A stretch of 64,000 bases of DNA from Prevotella sp. UBA2755. GTDB lineage: Bacteria; Bacteroidota; Bacteroidia; Bacteroidales; Bacteroidaceae. Below, one piece after another: positions 36,176 through 45,300 of the stretch (position 1 is the stretch's first letter; each line of letters starts with the position of its first letter). The position numbers and the translations under genes are program-made. The notes beneath the pieces are model-generated. The model was not told where the DNA came from. It did no database searches and saw nothing but the letters and a program-made list of their open reading frames with translations. The stretch is taken from positions 3,451-67,450 of the forward strand of contig DEJF01000025.1 of NCBI GenBank assembly GCA_002353225.1. The letters run 5' to 3'.

Positions 36176-38012
36176 AAGATATATGTCTGTTTTGGAAATC
36201 TCTTGCTTTCTTCTCAGAAGCCTCAGAGAGTTTTCCGTGAATATACTGTTCCATGATCAAACCGCCAATAGGCACACCATAGGTAGCGCCCCATCCGCCA
36301 TTCTCCACATAGACGGCGACAGCGATTTGGGGTTTATCCATAGGGGCGAATCCCATAAACACAGAGTGGTCGTGGCCGCGGTTCTGTGCCGTACCAGTCT
36401 TTCCACAGGCGACGAAATCGTATTTTGCCAACTCATGACAGGTACCGCCGGTCGCAGACGCTCTCATGCCAGCCACCACATAGTCGTATGCTTCGCGCTT
36501 AGCCAAAGTATAGTGTCTCTTGGTAAACGTCGTATCCAAGGCTTCGCCCTGCACCTTCTTCACCACATGAGGAGTGAGGTAATAACCTCTGTTGGCTATC
36601 GTCGCTCCCAGATTAGCGATCTGCAATGGTGTGGCGTTCACCTCACCTTGTCCGATGGCAATAGAGATAATGGTCAGACCGTTCCACGACCCCTTATAGG
36701 CACGGTCGTAATAGTCAGCATTGGGGATCAGTCCTCGTTTCTCTCCTGGCAAGTCGACACCCAGTTGATAGCCAAATCCCATGCTCACCATATAGTCACG
36801 CCACTTGTTCATTGCCTTCTGCACTGAACCGTATTTCGAGATATTCTGGTTAATCATATAATAGAGTCCCCAGCAGAAATAGCCATTGCATGAAGTGGAT
36901 AGGGCTGGTACCAAAGGTAATGGCGCCGCATGACCGTGACATCCCACATGCAAACCCCTGAAGTTGAAGCCATGGGCACAGGGATAGGCTGTCTGTGTGG
37001 GATGGATGATACCCTCACTCATGAAGGTTAGTCCCTGTGTGGTCTTAAAGGTGGAACCTGGAGGATATTGTCCCATGATGCTACGGTTCAGCAGGGGTTT
37101 CCACACATTCTGACTCAGCAGACGATGATTCTTGGAGCGAGCACGTCCCACCATCATACGAGGGTCGTAGGACGGTGATGACACCATACAAAGAATCTCT
37201 CCTGTAGATGGTTCTATCGCTACGATACTGCCTATCTTTCCCTCCATCAGTCGCTCACCCAATGCCTGCAGGTCGGCATCCAGACTCAGTGTCAGATTCT
37301 TACCAGGTACCGGCTTACGGTCGAAAGCACCATTCTGGTAACGTCCCTGTATACGACCGTGAGCATCACGCAAGAGGATCTGCATCCCTTTCTCACCACG
37401 CAACTGTTTCTCATAACTACGCTCAACACCCAGTTTCCCGATATAGTCACCCGGGATATAGTAGTCGTCTTGCTCTATATCTGCCGGTGATACCTCCGCC
37501 ACATCGCCTAAGACATGGGCGGCAAAGGGATATTGGTACTGACGGATACTGCGTCGCTGCACATAGAAACCCGGGAAACGGAACATCCTTTCCTGAAACA
37601 CGGAGAAGTCTTTGTCCGACAACTGACTGATGAATATCTGCTGGGTAAAACGACTATAGCCCGGATTCTTGATACGGTCCTTGATTTCCGCCATACGCTT
37701 GTCAAACTCCGCTTTCGTGATGTTCAACGCCTCACAGAACTCAAGGGTGTCCAAATGGTCTTTCGCCTCATTCATGATCACCATGATATCGTATGACGGT
37801 TGATTATAAACAAGCAGTTTCCCGTTTCTGTCCGTAATAATACCACGGGAAGGGTATTCTATCTTCTTGAGGAAAGCGTTAGAGTCGGCATTCTTCTTGT
37901 AGTCGTCACTCATAATCTGAAGAGTGAAGAGACGAATGATATAGATGACGACAATAGCAACCGCTATCCCGCTAATCACATAACGCCGATAGTCTATCTC
38001 ATAGTCTTTCAT
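36156..38012 (-). CDS. mrdA: penicillin-binding protein 2 (elongation transpeptidase)
   Basis: A 618-residue class B PBP. One N-terminal helix (residues ~12-30) is followed by a dimerisation/pedestal region and the transpeptidase domain with the active-site triad: Ser in PPGSTFKT (SxxK), STSCNG (SxN) and CGKTGTAQ (KTG). It cross-links the strands made by RodA. It overlaps mreD by 4 bp (ATGA) and rodA by 20 bp. Confidence 0.95.
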   Translation of the reverse strand: MKDYEIDYRRYVISGIAVAIVVIYIIRLFTLQIMSDDYKKNADSNAFLKKIEYPSRGIITDRNGKLLVYNQPSYDIMVIMNEAKDHLDTLEFCEALNITKAEFDKRMAEIKDRIKNPGYSRFTQQIFISQLSDKDFSVFQERMFRFPGFYVQRRSIRQYQYPFAAHVLGDVAEVSPADIEQDDYYIPGDYIGKLGVERSYEKQLRGEKGMQILLRDAHGRIQGRYQNGAFDRKPVPGKNLTLSLDADLQALGERLMEGKIGSIVAIEPSTGEILCMVSSPSYDPRMMVGRARSKNHRLLSQNVWKPLLNRSIMGQYPPGSTFKTTQGLTFMSEGIIHPTQTAYPCAHGFNFRGLHVGCHGHAAPLPLVPALSTSCNGYFCWGLYYMINQNISKYGSVQKAMNKWRDYMVSMGFGYQLGVDLPGEKRGLIPNADYYDRAYKGSWNGLTIISIAIGQGEVNATPLQIANLGATIANRGYYLTPHVVKKVQGEALDTTFTKRHYTLAKREAYDYVVAGMRASATGGTCHELAKYDFVACGKTGTAQNRGHDHSVFMGFAPMDKPQIAVAVYVENGGWGATYGVPIGGLIMEQYIHGKLSEASEKKARDFQNRHISYGNTIR

Positions 38013-38515
38013 TCCTGCTTGTCCTGAACAGTCTCAAATGTCAATATCATCAACAAGGTGATGGCGGCACTGCCTATCACGCTTTTCAACCATTCAACCC
38101 AGTTATAGAGGGTGAAAGCATCCAGCGTGAAGAACACCAGACAATAGATGAGCACCATGACCAGCGAATAGTAGAAATACTTTACCCACCCGATATTCCG
38201 TATCGAGGGCTGCATATTCTCCGCAGCATCACGTGACACATACAACTCAAAGTAATATGGTTGAATAGCACCTAACAAAGTCATCGAGGCAGCGGCTACT
38301 CCTGGGGTATTGAAGAAAATATCCACTACGAGCCCTAATCCAAAACTCCACAGCAGGACTGCCCATTTGGGATAGTTACGGGGAAAGAGCAGAACGAAAT
38401 AGACATAAAACAATGGTGTGGCATATCCAAACAGATGGATACGTCCCAGTATCAACGCCTGTGCCAACACAAAGGCGACAAACAAACCTGCCCGTTTGAA
38501 TATATCTGCCGACAT
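38009..38515 (-). CDS. mreD: rod-shape determining protein MreD
   Basis: A 168-residue protein with about five hydrophobic helices and the typical position between mreC and mrdA. Sequence conservation in this family is low; the call rests on helix pattern, size and operon order. It starts 4 bp after the mreC stop. Confidence 0.88.
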   Translation of the reverse strand: MSADIFKRAGLFVAFVLAQALILGRIHLFGYATPLFYVYFVLLFPRNYPKWAVLLWSFGLGLVVDIFFNTPGVAAASMTLLGAIQPYYFELYVSRDAAENMQPSIRNIGWVKYFYYSLVMVLIYCLVFFTLDAFTLYNWVEWLKSVIGSAAITLLMILTFETVQDKQE

Positions 38516-38519
38516 TCCC

Positions 38520-39386
38520 CTATTCCTTCACATTTAGTTTCAATGAGTCACGCGCTGATTGCAACAGACGGGTACGCTCCTCTATTGACGGGTCATTGAT
38601 GACCACCACATCACGCAGACAACCGAAGTCTGTCGACAGGCGGACCTTTACGCGGTAGGACAAGCCGTCGGCAGAGTTATACACCGTCTCTATCTTTCCC
38701 ACTAAGACTCCTGGCGGGAAGATGGAAGAATAACCATTCGTCTCCACCCAGTTGCCTCGCTTGAAACGGGCATGACGGGGGATATCCTCCAGATAGGAGA
38801 CTCCCGCATCCTTACCGTCCCACCGTAACACACCGAAATAGTTATGTCCACGGATGGCACAACTGATGCGCGAGGAGGTATTCAGCACTGGGATGACAAT
38901 GGTATAGTGGTCGGACACCAGATAGGTCACTCCCACAATACCCTGTCCGCAAGCGACACCCATTCCCACACCAATACCGTCAGCCGCTCCACGATTGATC
39001 GTCAACAAGTTGTCCTGTCTGTTCAACTCATTGCTCACCACCTTGGCAGGGACCAGATGATACCTTTTGAGGAAATGCATCTCCTTATTCCAGAGCCCCG
39101 CGGTATCCTCTGTCGCCTCACCGTACAGACGGCGCAACTGAGTTACCTGCCGTTCCAAATAGAAATTACGCAACGCAAGGTTCTCATTTGCACGCGCAAG
39201 TGAGAAATACGACTCCATCTCTGCCCTCCCCTCATTAACAGTACCAGCCACAGCATTGGCTGACGAGAGCCACACACTGCCTTGATAGTTGTTATAGGAA
39301 AACAACATCGTCAGGCTGATGACTTCCAACAGGACGAAGAGAAACCAGTGATGGTATTTCTGTAGGAACTCCAGCAGGTTCTGCAT
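38520..39386 (-). CDS. mreC: rod-shape determining protein MreC
   Basis: A 288-residue bitopic protein: a hydrophobic helix near residues 14-30, a coiled-coil-like stretch (ENLALRNFYLERQVTQLRRLY), then the periplasmic beta-barrel core with LLTINRGAADGIGVGMGVACGQGIVG. It scaffolds the elongasome between MreB and PBP2. It starts 3 bp after mreB. Confidence 0.93.
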   Translation of the reverse strand: MQNLLEFLQKYHHWFLFVLLEVISLTMLFSYNNYQGSVWLSSANAVAGTVNEGRAEMESYFSLARANENLALRNFYLERQVTQLRRLYGEATEDTAGLWNKEMHFLKRYHLVPAKVVSNELNRQDNLLTINRGAADGIGVGMGVACGQGIVGVTYLVSDHYTIVIPVLNTSSRISCAIRGHNYFGVLRWDGKDAGVSYLEDIPRHARFKRGNWVETNGYSSIFPPGVLVGKIETVYNSADGLSYRVKVRLSTDFGCLRDVVVINDPSIEERTRLLQSARDSLKLNVKE

Positions 39387-39389
39387 TGA

Positions 39390-40412
39390 TTATCGCATCA
39401 AGAAACTGAAACGGTCTACGTTCTTCAAGGCGATACCAGCACCCTTTGCCACGGAACGCAATGGATCCTCTGCGATATGGAACTGGATGTTGATCTTATC
39501 GGTAAGACGCTTGTCTAAGCCACGAAGCAATGCACCACCGCCAGAAAGCCAGATACCGTTCTTCACGATGTCCGCATACAACTCTGGAGGGGTATTCTCC
39601 AAGGCGGAGAGCACGGCGTTCTCTATCTTTGCCACCGTCTTGTCGATACAATGGGCTATCTCCTGATAGCATACAGGCACCTCCATAGGCAATGCCGTGA
39701 TACGGTTAGGACCGTGTACCACATAATCCTCTGGAGCCTCATCACCAAGGTCTGTCAGTGCGGAACCCACATTGATCTTGATACGCTCAGCCATACGCTC
39801 GCTGACCTTCACATTATGCTGACGAGCCATATACTCTTGGATGTCTGCCGTCAGGTCGTCACCTGCAGTACGGATGGAGTTGTTGCAGACGATACCTCCC
39901 AATGAGATAACGGCGATCTCCGTAGAACCACCACCGATGTCGACAATCATATTGCCCTCAGGAGCCTCTACGTCGATACCAATACCGATAGCGGCAGCCA
40001 TCGGCTCGAAAATCAGATACACATCACGTCCGTCGGCATGCTCCGCAGAGTCGCGGACTGCACGAAGTTCCACCTCCGTAGAGCCAGAGGGCACACCAAT
40101 CACCATACGCAAAGAAGGTGAGAACAAACGGCTGCCCGTATGTACCATCTTAATCAGTCCACGCATCATCTGCTCACAAGCAGAGAAGTCGGCAATCACA
40201 CCATCACGCAATGGACGGATAGTACGGATATTATCATGTGTTTTCTCATACATCATCTTCGCCTCGTTACCGACGGCAATCATCTTGTCGGTACGGCGGT
40301 CGAGAGCAACAACCGACGGCTCGTCCACCACGATCTTATCATCACTGATAATAATCGTGTTAGCCGTTCCAAGATCCATGGCTATCTCCTGGACAAAACT
40401 AAAAAATCCCAT
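39390..40412 (-). CDS. mreB: actin-like cell-shape protein MreB
   Basis: A 340-residue actin homolog organising cell-wall elongation. Nucleotide-binding motifs: MDLGTANTIII near the N-terminus, VDIGGGSTEIAVISLGG and WLSGGGALLRGLD. The gene lies 30 bp downstream of the shortened purH, the position that a full-length purH holds in Bacteroides as I recall it. Confidence 0.97.
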   Translation of the reverse strand: MGFFSFVQEIAMDLGTANTIIISDDKIVVDEPSVVALDRRTDKMIAVGNEAKMMYEKTHDNIRTIRPLRDGVIADFSACEQMMRGLIKMVHTGSRLFSPSLRMVIGVPSGSTEVELRAVRDSAEHADGRDVYLIFEPMAAAIGIGIDVEAPEGNMIVDIGGGSTEIAVISLGGIVCNNSIRTAGDDLTADIQEYMARQHNVKVSERMAERIKINVGSALTDLGDEAPEDYVVHGPNRITALPMEVPVCYQEIAHCIDKTVAKIENAVLSALENTPPELYADIVKNGIWLSGGGALLRGLDKRLTDKINIQFHIAEDPLRSVAKGAGIALKNVDRFSFLMR

Positions 40413-40442
40413 ATCTTTTTCTACCTATTTGTTTTGTACTAA

Positions 40443-41036
40443 TTACTTTTCAAACCAATTATGAATAGCTGTATCATAATGACTGCTGACACCAAAGGCA
40501 CGAGTAGCGAACTCACGACGCTGCGCCTTAGTGGTCTCCGCACCCTGCTTGTTCAGGATGTCCAGCAGAATACCGTATTCTGCCTTGGAGGGGACGATAA
40601 CGACATCATTGAAATTCTTGGCTCCCGCGCGAATCAGTGAAATACCGCCGATATCAATCTTCTCGATGATATCTTCCTCAGAGGCACCACTAGCAACGGT
40701 CTGCTCGAAAGGATAGAGGTCGACGATTACCAAGTCTATCTCCGGAATCTCATACTGAGCCATCTGCTCGCGGTCACCCTCGTTCTCACGACGCCCCAGA
40801 ATACCTCCGAACACTTTCGGATGCAAGGTCTTCACACGACCTCCCAAGATAGAGGGATAAGTGGTTACATTCTCCACTTTCTCACACTCGTAGCCCAAAC
40901 TTTCAATAAAGGTCTGTGTACCACCTGTTGACAAGAACTTCACACCTTCAGCATGCAGCTTCTTCAACAACTCTTCCAGCCCATCCTTATGAAACACGGA
41001 GATGAGCGCTGTCTTAATCTTCTTTGTATCTGCCAT
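40443..41036 (-). CDS. purH: stand-alone IMP cyclohydrolase (N-terminal domain of PurH only)
   Basis: A 197-residue protein covering only the MGS-like IMP cyclohydrolase domain of bifunctional PurH (usual total about 510 residues). Complete domain motifs are present: VKFLSTGGTQTFIESLG, YPSILGGRVKTLHPK, VDLYPFEQTV and EKIDIGGISLIRAGAKN. The protein ends SSHYDTAIHNWFEK, exactly where the AICAR transformylase domain would start. mreB follows after 30 bp, so no remnant of that domain is left here; the transformylase must be encoded elsewhere if the pathway is complete. A -7 box (TACCTTTG, 41070-41077 on the minus strand) lies upstream. Confidence 0.9.
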   Translation of the reverse strand: MADTKKIKTALISVFHKDGLEELLKKLHAEGVKFLSTGGTQTFIESLGYECEKVENVTTYPSILGGRVKTLHPKVFGGILGRRENEGDREQMAQYEIPEIDLVIVDLYPFEQTVASGASEEDIIEKIDIGGISLIRAGAKNFNDVVIVPSKAEYGILLDILNKQGAETTKAQRREFATRAFGVSSHYDTAIHNWFEK

Positions 41037-41163
41037 AATATAACGTTATATAAATTTCAATTGGGGATGCAAAGGTAGTAAAAAACCACCATACTTCATC
41101 ATCTTTTAACTAAAAAATTTCTCGCACATAAAAATTAATAATGTATATCAATCCCAAAGGCAT

Positions 41164-41229
41164 CATTCAATCGGTAACTGAACGTCATTCTGTCGGTAAC
41201 TGAGTCATGGTCAGTCGGCATGTGAATCC
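41164..41229. repeat. 22-nt-period repeat, three units
   Basis: Three 22-nt units start at 41164, 41186 and 41208. The conserved half is TCGGTAACTGA at 41171 and 41193 and TCGGCATGTGA at 41215, each exactly 22 nt apart. Units 1 and 2 agree at 16 of 22 positions, 2 and 3 at 13 of 22. This lies in the 504-bp gap (41037-41540) between purH and the MNT gene; the rest of that gap holds two promoters, one direct repeat and a terminator, listed separately. Confidence 0.7.
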
Positions 41230-41320
41230 GCAACATTGTCCCTTTGCCACTTTGCCACATTAAGGTGGCATGATGGAAAAGGGATGTTTTTTTTGAATCT
41301 TCCAACTTTTTCATCATTTA

Positions 41321-41352
41321 TTTGCGACTTTCATTTTTATTCCCTATCTTTG
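41321..41352 (+). promoter_or_regulatory. promoter A upstream of the MNT/HEPN cassette
   Basis: TTTG (41321-41324), 20 bp, TATCTTTG (41345-41352). Transcription would start near 41359 and pass through the first direct repeat to the hairpin at 41404. The 33-nt promoter is 27/33 identical to promoter B. Confidence 0.8.
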
Positions 41353-41370
41353 CTTATGAAATAGTGAATC

Positions 41371-41400
41371 ATGTCAAACCCTTTAAATGTTGAAATGCCT
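41371..41400. repeat. 30-bp direct repeat, left copy
   Basis: Starts ATGTCAAACCCTTTAAATGT and ends AAATGCCT. It matches the copy at 42195-42224 at 29 of 30 positions; the match stops at both ends. The two copies are 824 bp apart and bracket the MNT/HEPN pair. Confidence 0.9.
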
Positions 41401-41403
41401 TAG

Positions 41404-41424
41404 GAGTGCTAGCACTCTTTTTTT
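41404..41424 (+). terminator. intrinsic terminator between promoter A and promoter B
   Basis: GAGTGC, TA, GCACTC followed by seven T. The stem is short but the U-tract is good. It would end a transcript of about 66 nt from promoter A. Confidence 0.65.
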
Positions 41425-41467
41425 GTTTCCTCTATTTCTTTGTTTTTGCGAAATTTCTATTGAAACA

Positions 41468-41499
41468 TTTGCAACTTTCACTTTTTCTTTCTATCTTTG
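41468..41499 (+). promoter_or_regulatory. promoter B of the MNT/HEPN pair
   Basis: TTTG (41468-41471), 20 bp, TATCTTTG (41492-41499); leader of about 35 nt to the MNT start. It looks like a duplicate of promoter A. Confidence 0.8.
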
Positions 41500-41540
41500 C
41501 CCTCGGAGTGGGAAGGTTCTGCTCTGACAGAAGAAGCGTT

Positions 41541-41843
41541 ATGTTTATGAACACAGAGCAAATGACACAGATGATAGCCGAGTATTTCAAGACACAACCA
41601 GTCTTGAAAGCATGGATTTTTGGCTCATATGCGCGTGGTGAGGAGACTGAAAGCAGTGATGTGGACATACTTGTGATCCTTGATTATTCACAACCTATAG
41701 GATTGAAATTCTTTGGAATGTATGAAGATTTAAAGGAACTTTTAGGCCGTCCTGTCGATTTGGTTTCAGATCGGACTTTAGCCCCTTTCGCTCGTGCCAG
41801 CGTTGAACGTGATAAAAAACTTGTTTATGAGAGAGTCGCTTAG
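41541..41843 (+). CDS. MNT-type nucleotidyltransferase antitoxin
   Basis: Start at 41541 (MFMNTEQMTQMI; the ATG at 41547 is equivalent), 100 residues. It is a minimal nucleotidyltransferase with the signature GSYARGEETESSDVDILV, so the catalytic GSxxRG and DxD are intact, and a later GRPVDLVSD. In MNT/HEPN toxin-antitoxin systems such proteins neutralise the HEPN RNase, in some cases by AMPylating it. It overlaps the HEPN gene by 17 bp, which fits tight coupling. Confidence 0.9.
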   Translation: MFMNTEQMTQMIAEYFKTQPVLKAWIFGSYARGEETESSDVDILVILDYSQPIGLKFFGMYEDLKELLGRPVDLVSDRTLAPFARASVERDKKLVYERVA

Positions 41844-42195
41844 AGATCGTGAAAGGTTGGAACACATGCTCTCTGCCATAGGTCGCATACTCCGTTATAC
41901 AAATGGGAAAACATTTGAAGATCTTACGGCAGACGATATGATGTATTATGCTGTAGTGAAGAATATCGAAATCATTGGTGAGGCAGCCAATATGCTTACA
42001 GTTGAGTTTACTGAACAACATCCTCAAACACCTTGGAAGCAGGTTAGAGGTATGCGCAATTACATAGTTCATGAATATTTTCAGATTGATGATGTGGTTG
42101 TATGGGATGTTGTAACAAACAATCTTTCAGAACTCAAGCAACAAATAGAATCGTATCTCGCTGAAACCAATTGGGCAAAGTGGGTACAACAATAA
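41827..42195 (+). CDS. HEPN-domain (DUF86/HepT-like) RNase toxin
   Basis: Start at 41827 (MRESLRDRERLEHMLSAIGR), 122 residues, all helical. It has the HEPN active site R-x4-6-H in RGMRNYIVHEYF, followed two residues on by Tyr, as in the RxxxxHxY form AMPylated by the partner MNT. Another family segment is VVKNIEIIGEAANML. Expected role: a ribonuclease that stops growth when the antitoxin is lost, for defence or element maintenance. The last base of its stop is the first base of the right direct repeat. Confidence 0.9.
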   Translation: MRESLRDRERLEHMLSAIGRILRYTNGKTFEDLTADDMMYYAVVKNIEIIGEAANMLTVEFTEQHPQTPWKQVRGMRNYIVHEYFQIDDVVVWDVVTNNLSELKQQIESYLAETNWAKWVQQ

Positions 42196-42224
42196 TGTCA
42201 AACCCTTTAAATGCTGAAATGCCT
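42195..42224. repeat. 30-bp direct repeat, right copy
   Basis: 29/30 identical to 41371-41400; the single difference is C for T at repeat position 20. Beyond it 105 bp of AT-rich DNA without an obvious promoter lead to the BspA-like gene. Confidence 0.9.
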
Positions 42225-42329
42225 ATGGGCTGAGATTACTTTACATGGACATATAGGATGAACATCCACTATACCCCACATATTGTAGACGTAATTCTGT
42301 TCACTTTTTTTATTCAAAGTAAAGATAAG

Positions 42330-45300
42330 ATGAAATTGTGTAATATAAAACAAGTTTTGTTGTTTGTTGCGCTGACTTTTTCTGTGAAAGCCTCCGCCTA
42401 TGATTTTATGGTCGACAAAGTGCAATATACAATAATTAGCACTGAACCTTATTTAGAAGTTAAAGTCGTTGGAGGAACAACAGGTACTTTACATATCCCT
42501 GCAGAAGTTGAATATAAGGGTCTGAATTTCAAAGTACGCTATATTGACGGGCATGCTTTTGAAAACAAGTGGGGATCAGAACACGACATATGGGAACTTA
42601 CGATAGATGAAGGTGTTTATAGCATTGGTGCATGGGCTTTTGTAAATAACTATAATTTAAATAAAGTGTCTTTGCCTAAAGACATAATAATACATGAATA
42701 TGCATTCGGAGGTTGTTCTGGACTGGAAACGTTTAAATTCCCTGAATCTGTTTCAGAATTAAATGAAGGTATCCTTGCAGAATGTGCCAATTTGAATTCT
42801 GTGGAATTACCCTCTGGATTGAAGATAATACCCAAAGATTTGCTAAACGGATGTAGTAACTTAAATACAATGGAAATACCAAATTCAGTCGTTTCCATTG
42901 GTGATTATTCTCTTTCTAGAACAGGTTTTTCTGAAATTAACATACCTGAGTCTGTGGAAACCATAGGTAGAAATGCCTTTGCAGGATCCGCTCTGAAGAC
43001 TATAACTATTCCCAATTTAGTCACTAGTATTAGTGCTTATACTTTTCTATCTTGTAAGAACTTAGAATCAATTATTATCCCAAATACTATAACTGAAATT
43101 GAAGGGAGTGCTTTTTACGGATGTAGCAATTTAGAAAATATTAATCTACCAGAAGGAATTACGAAAATAAGTGGATCAACATTTAAGGATTGTTATAGTT
43201 TGAAGTCCATTGTCATTCCAAGTAAAGTTACAACTATACAAAATAATGCTTTTGAGGGGTGCACTAAACTTGAGTCTGTAAATATTCCAAGTTCTGTAAA
43301 AGAAATATATTCTGGCGCTTTCTACTATTGCAGTAATTTGCAGACAATCAATTTACCCGAATCCCTTGAGAAGATTGGGGATAAAGCATTTGCAAAATCT
43401 GGTCTAACATCGATTTGCTTTCCTAATTCATTAAAAAATATTGGTGAATCAGTTTTTGCTGAATGTGATGATCTCACCAGTGTTGTCTCGCGCATGGAGG
43501 AACCTTGTACCATAGAGAACGAAAACTGTTTTGACAATGTGGCATATTTACTTATAAAATTGACGGTTCCGCCTTTAACCGCAGAAAAATATAATGAGAG
43601 TTATGCTTGGCATAAGTTCAAAAATATAATAGAAAAACCTCATGACGAAAACGATAACCCGATAGTCATATCAGTACAAGACGCATCTAGTGAATATGGT
43701 GACAAACTTCCAAAATTCCAAATAACATCGGAAGGGGCTATACTTGATGGTACTCCGGAGATTATATGCGAAGCAACAGAAAACTCACAAGTAGGAACGT
43801 ATGATATTATTGTCAAGCCAGGTTCTGTTAAGAACTTTAATGCAACCTATGTAAATGGTAAACTAACCATCACTAAGGCTCCTTTGACAATTACAGCCAA
43901 GGACTATACCATCAAGCAAGGTGAGGAACTGCCAACCTTTGAGGTAACCTACGAGGGCTTCAAGAATAATGAGACAGAGGATGTATTGACTAAGAAACCC
44001 ACGATCGCAACAACGGCAACATCTGCCAGTGAGCCTGGTGAATATAATATCACCGCTTCTGACGCTGAGGCAACGAACTATGAGATTGGTTATGTAAATG
44101 GAAAGCTTACGATTGGAACTTCCAATATTATTTCCAAAGGTGTCTATGCGCTTGGTTCTGGTAATATGGCCACTGGTAGCCCCAGCAATCTGACCTATTT
44201 CGATTATAATACAGGAAAGGCAACTCCTAATGCTTTCGAGGTTAATAACGGTGGTATGAGTCTTGGTATGACAGCCAATGACATCTTAAAGTATGGTAAG
44301 AAGATTTATATCGTCGTAGACGGCGAGCACACAGTTTTTGTTACTGATGCAAATCTGAAACTTCTTCACAAAATTGACATGACCTCTGCTGACATGTTAG
44401 GTGAGGCTGGCGGTGTAAGTCCTCGTCGTATCACTGCTGATGGTCCCAATATCTATGTATCCACCTATGGTGGTTATGTTGCTGCTATCGATACCCTTAA
44501 TTTCTCATTGGTCAAGAAGTATAAGGTTGGTTCCTATCCTGAGGGCTTAATAGTAGATAACGGTTATCTGTATGTGGCAAACTCTGATTATGGCTATGGT
44601 AATGCTTCTATCTCAAAAGTCGATTTGAATTCTGGTGCCGACACACCTATTACTGACGAGAATATCCGTAACCCTCAAGAGATTGTCATTGCCGGTTCGG
44701 ACATCTACTTCCTGGATCTTGGACAATACGGTACAGAACCTCCCTATGCACAAGAGAACGCTGGTGTCTATTGCATCTCAGGTGGCAAGGTGACGAAAGT
44801 CGTTGCTGACGCTACAGGTTGGGCTATATCCAGCCCTAATATCTACACCTACAATGCACCTTATTCCTATGGTGATCCGAAGCCTGTAACCTACAATATC
44901 TATAATGTCCAGACAAAAGAGTTGGAATCATTCACTCCCAGTGATATTGAAAGTCCTGCAACCATGTGTATCGATCCTGTTCAAGGGTTGTTGTATATCG
45001 CCTCCTATCATATGACAACCTCTGAGTGGGGAACATTTCCCGACTACACATCAAATGGTTATGTGAATTATTATGACCTTTCCACGATGAATAAGATTGG
45101 TTCGTTTGATTGTGGTATAGGTCCACGGCGCATCGGAGTCAATTTGGGCACCGATTATATCTTGGGCGATGCCAATGGTGACGAACAAGTGAATGTGACG
45201 GACATCGTGGCAACGGTGAACTACATCATGAACAAGCCGTCTACAGACTTTAACTTCGAAGCTGCTGATGTGAACTGTGATGGCGAAGTAAATGTGACGG

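Larger units (their letters stand above)
41371..42224 (+). mobile_element. candidate MNT/HEPN cassette bounded by 30-bp direct repeats
   Basis: The segment holds a left repeat, an intrinsic terminator, a private promoter (B), the MNT and HEPN genes and a right repeat that starts on the last base of the HEPN stop codon. Removing one repeat plus the interior would join promoter A to the leader of the BspA-like gene. No recombinase is encoded, so movement (if any) would be in trans or by homologous recombination. This is an inference from the layout. Confidence 0.4.

Noticed and set aside
41135..41317. 60-codon minus-strand ORF between purH and the MNT gene
   Set aside because: It runs through the 22-nt repeat array and has no promoter, no recognisable domain and no coding-like composition; I treat it as chance.
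41541..42195. MNT/HEPN pair as part of a larger defence island
   Set aside because: The neighbours are purH and a surface protein; no other defence genes are present in the window.
41371..42224. Insertion sequence or transposon
   Set aside because: No transposase, no terminal inverted repeats and no short target-site duplication; only long direct repeats. Listed as a candidate cassette with low confidence.
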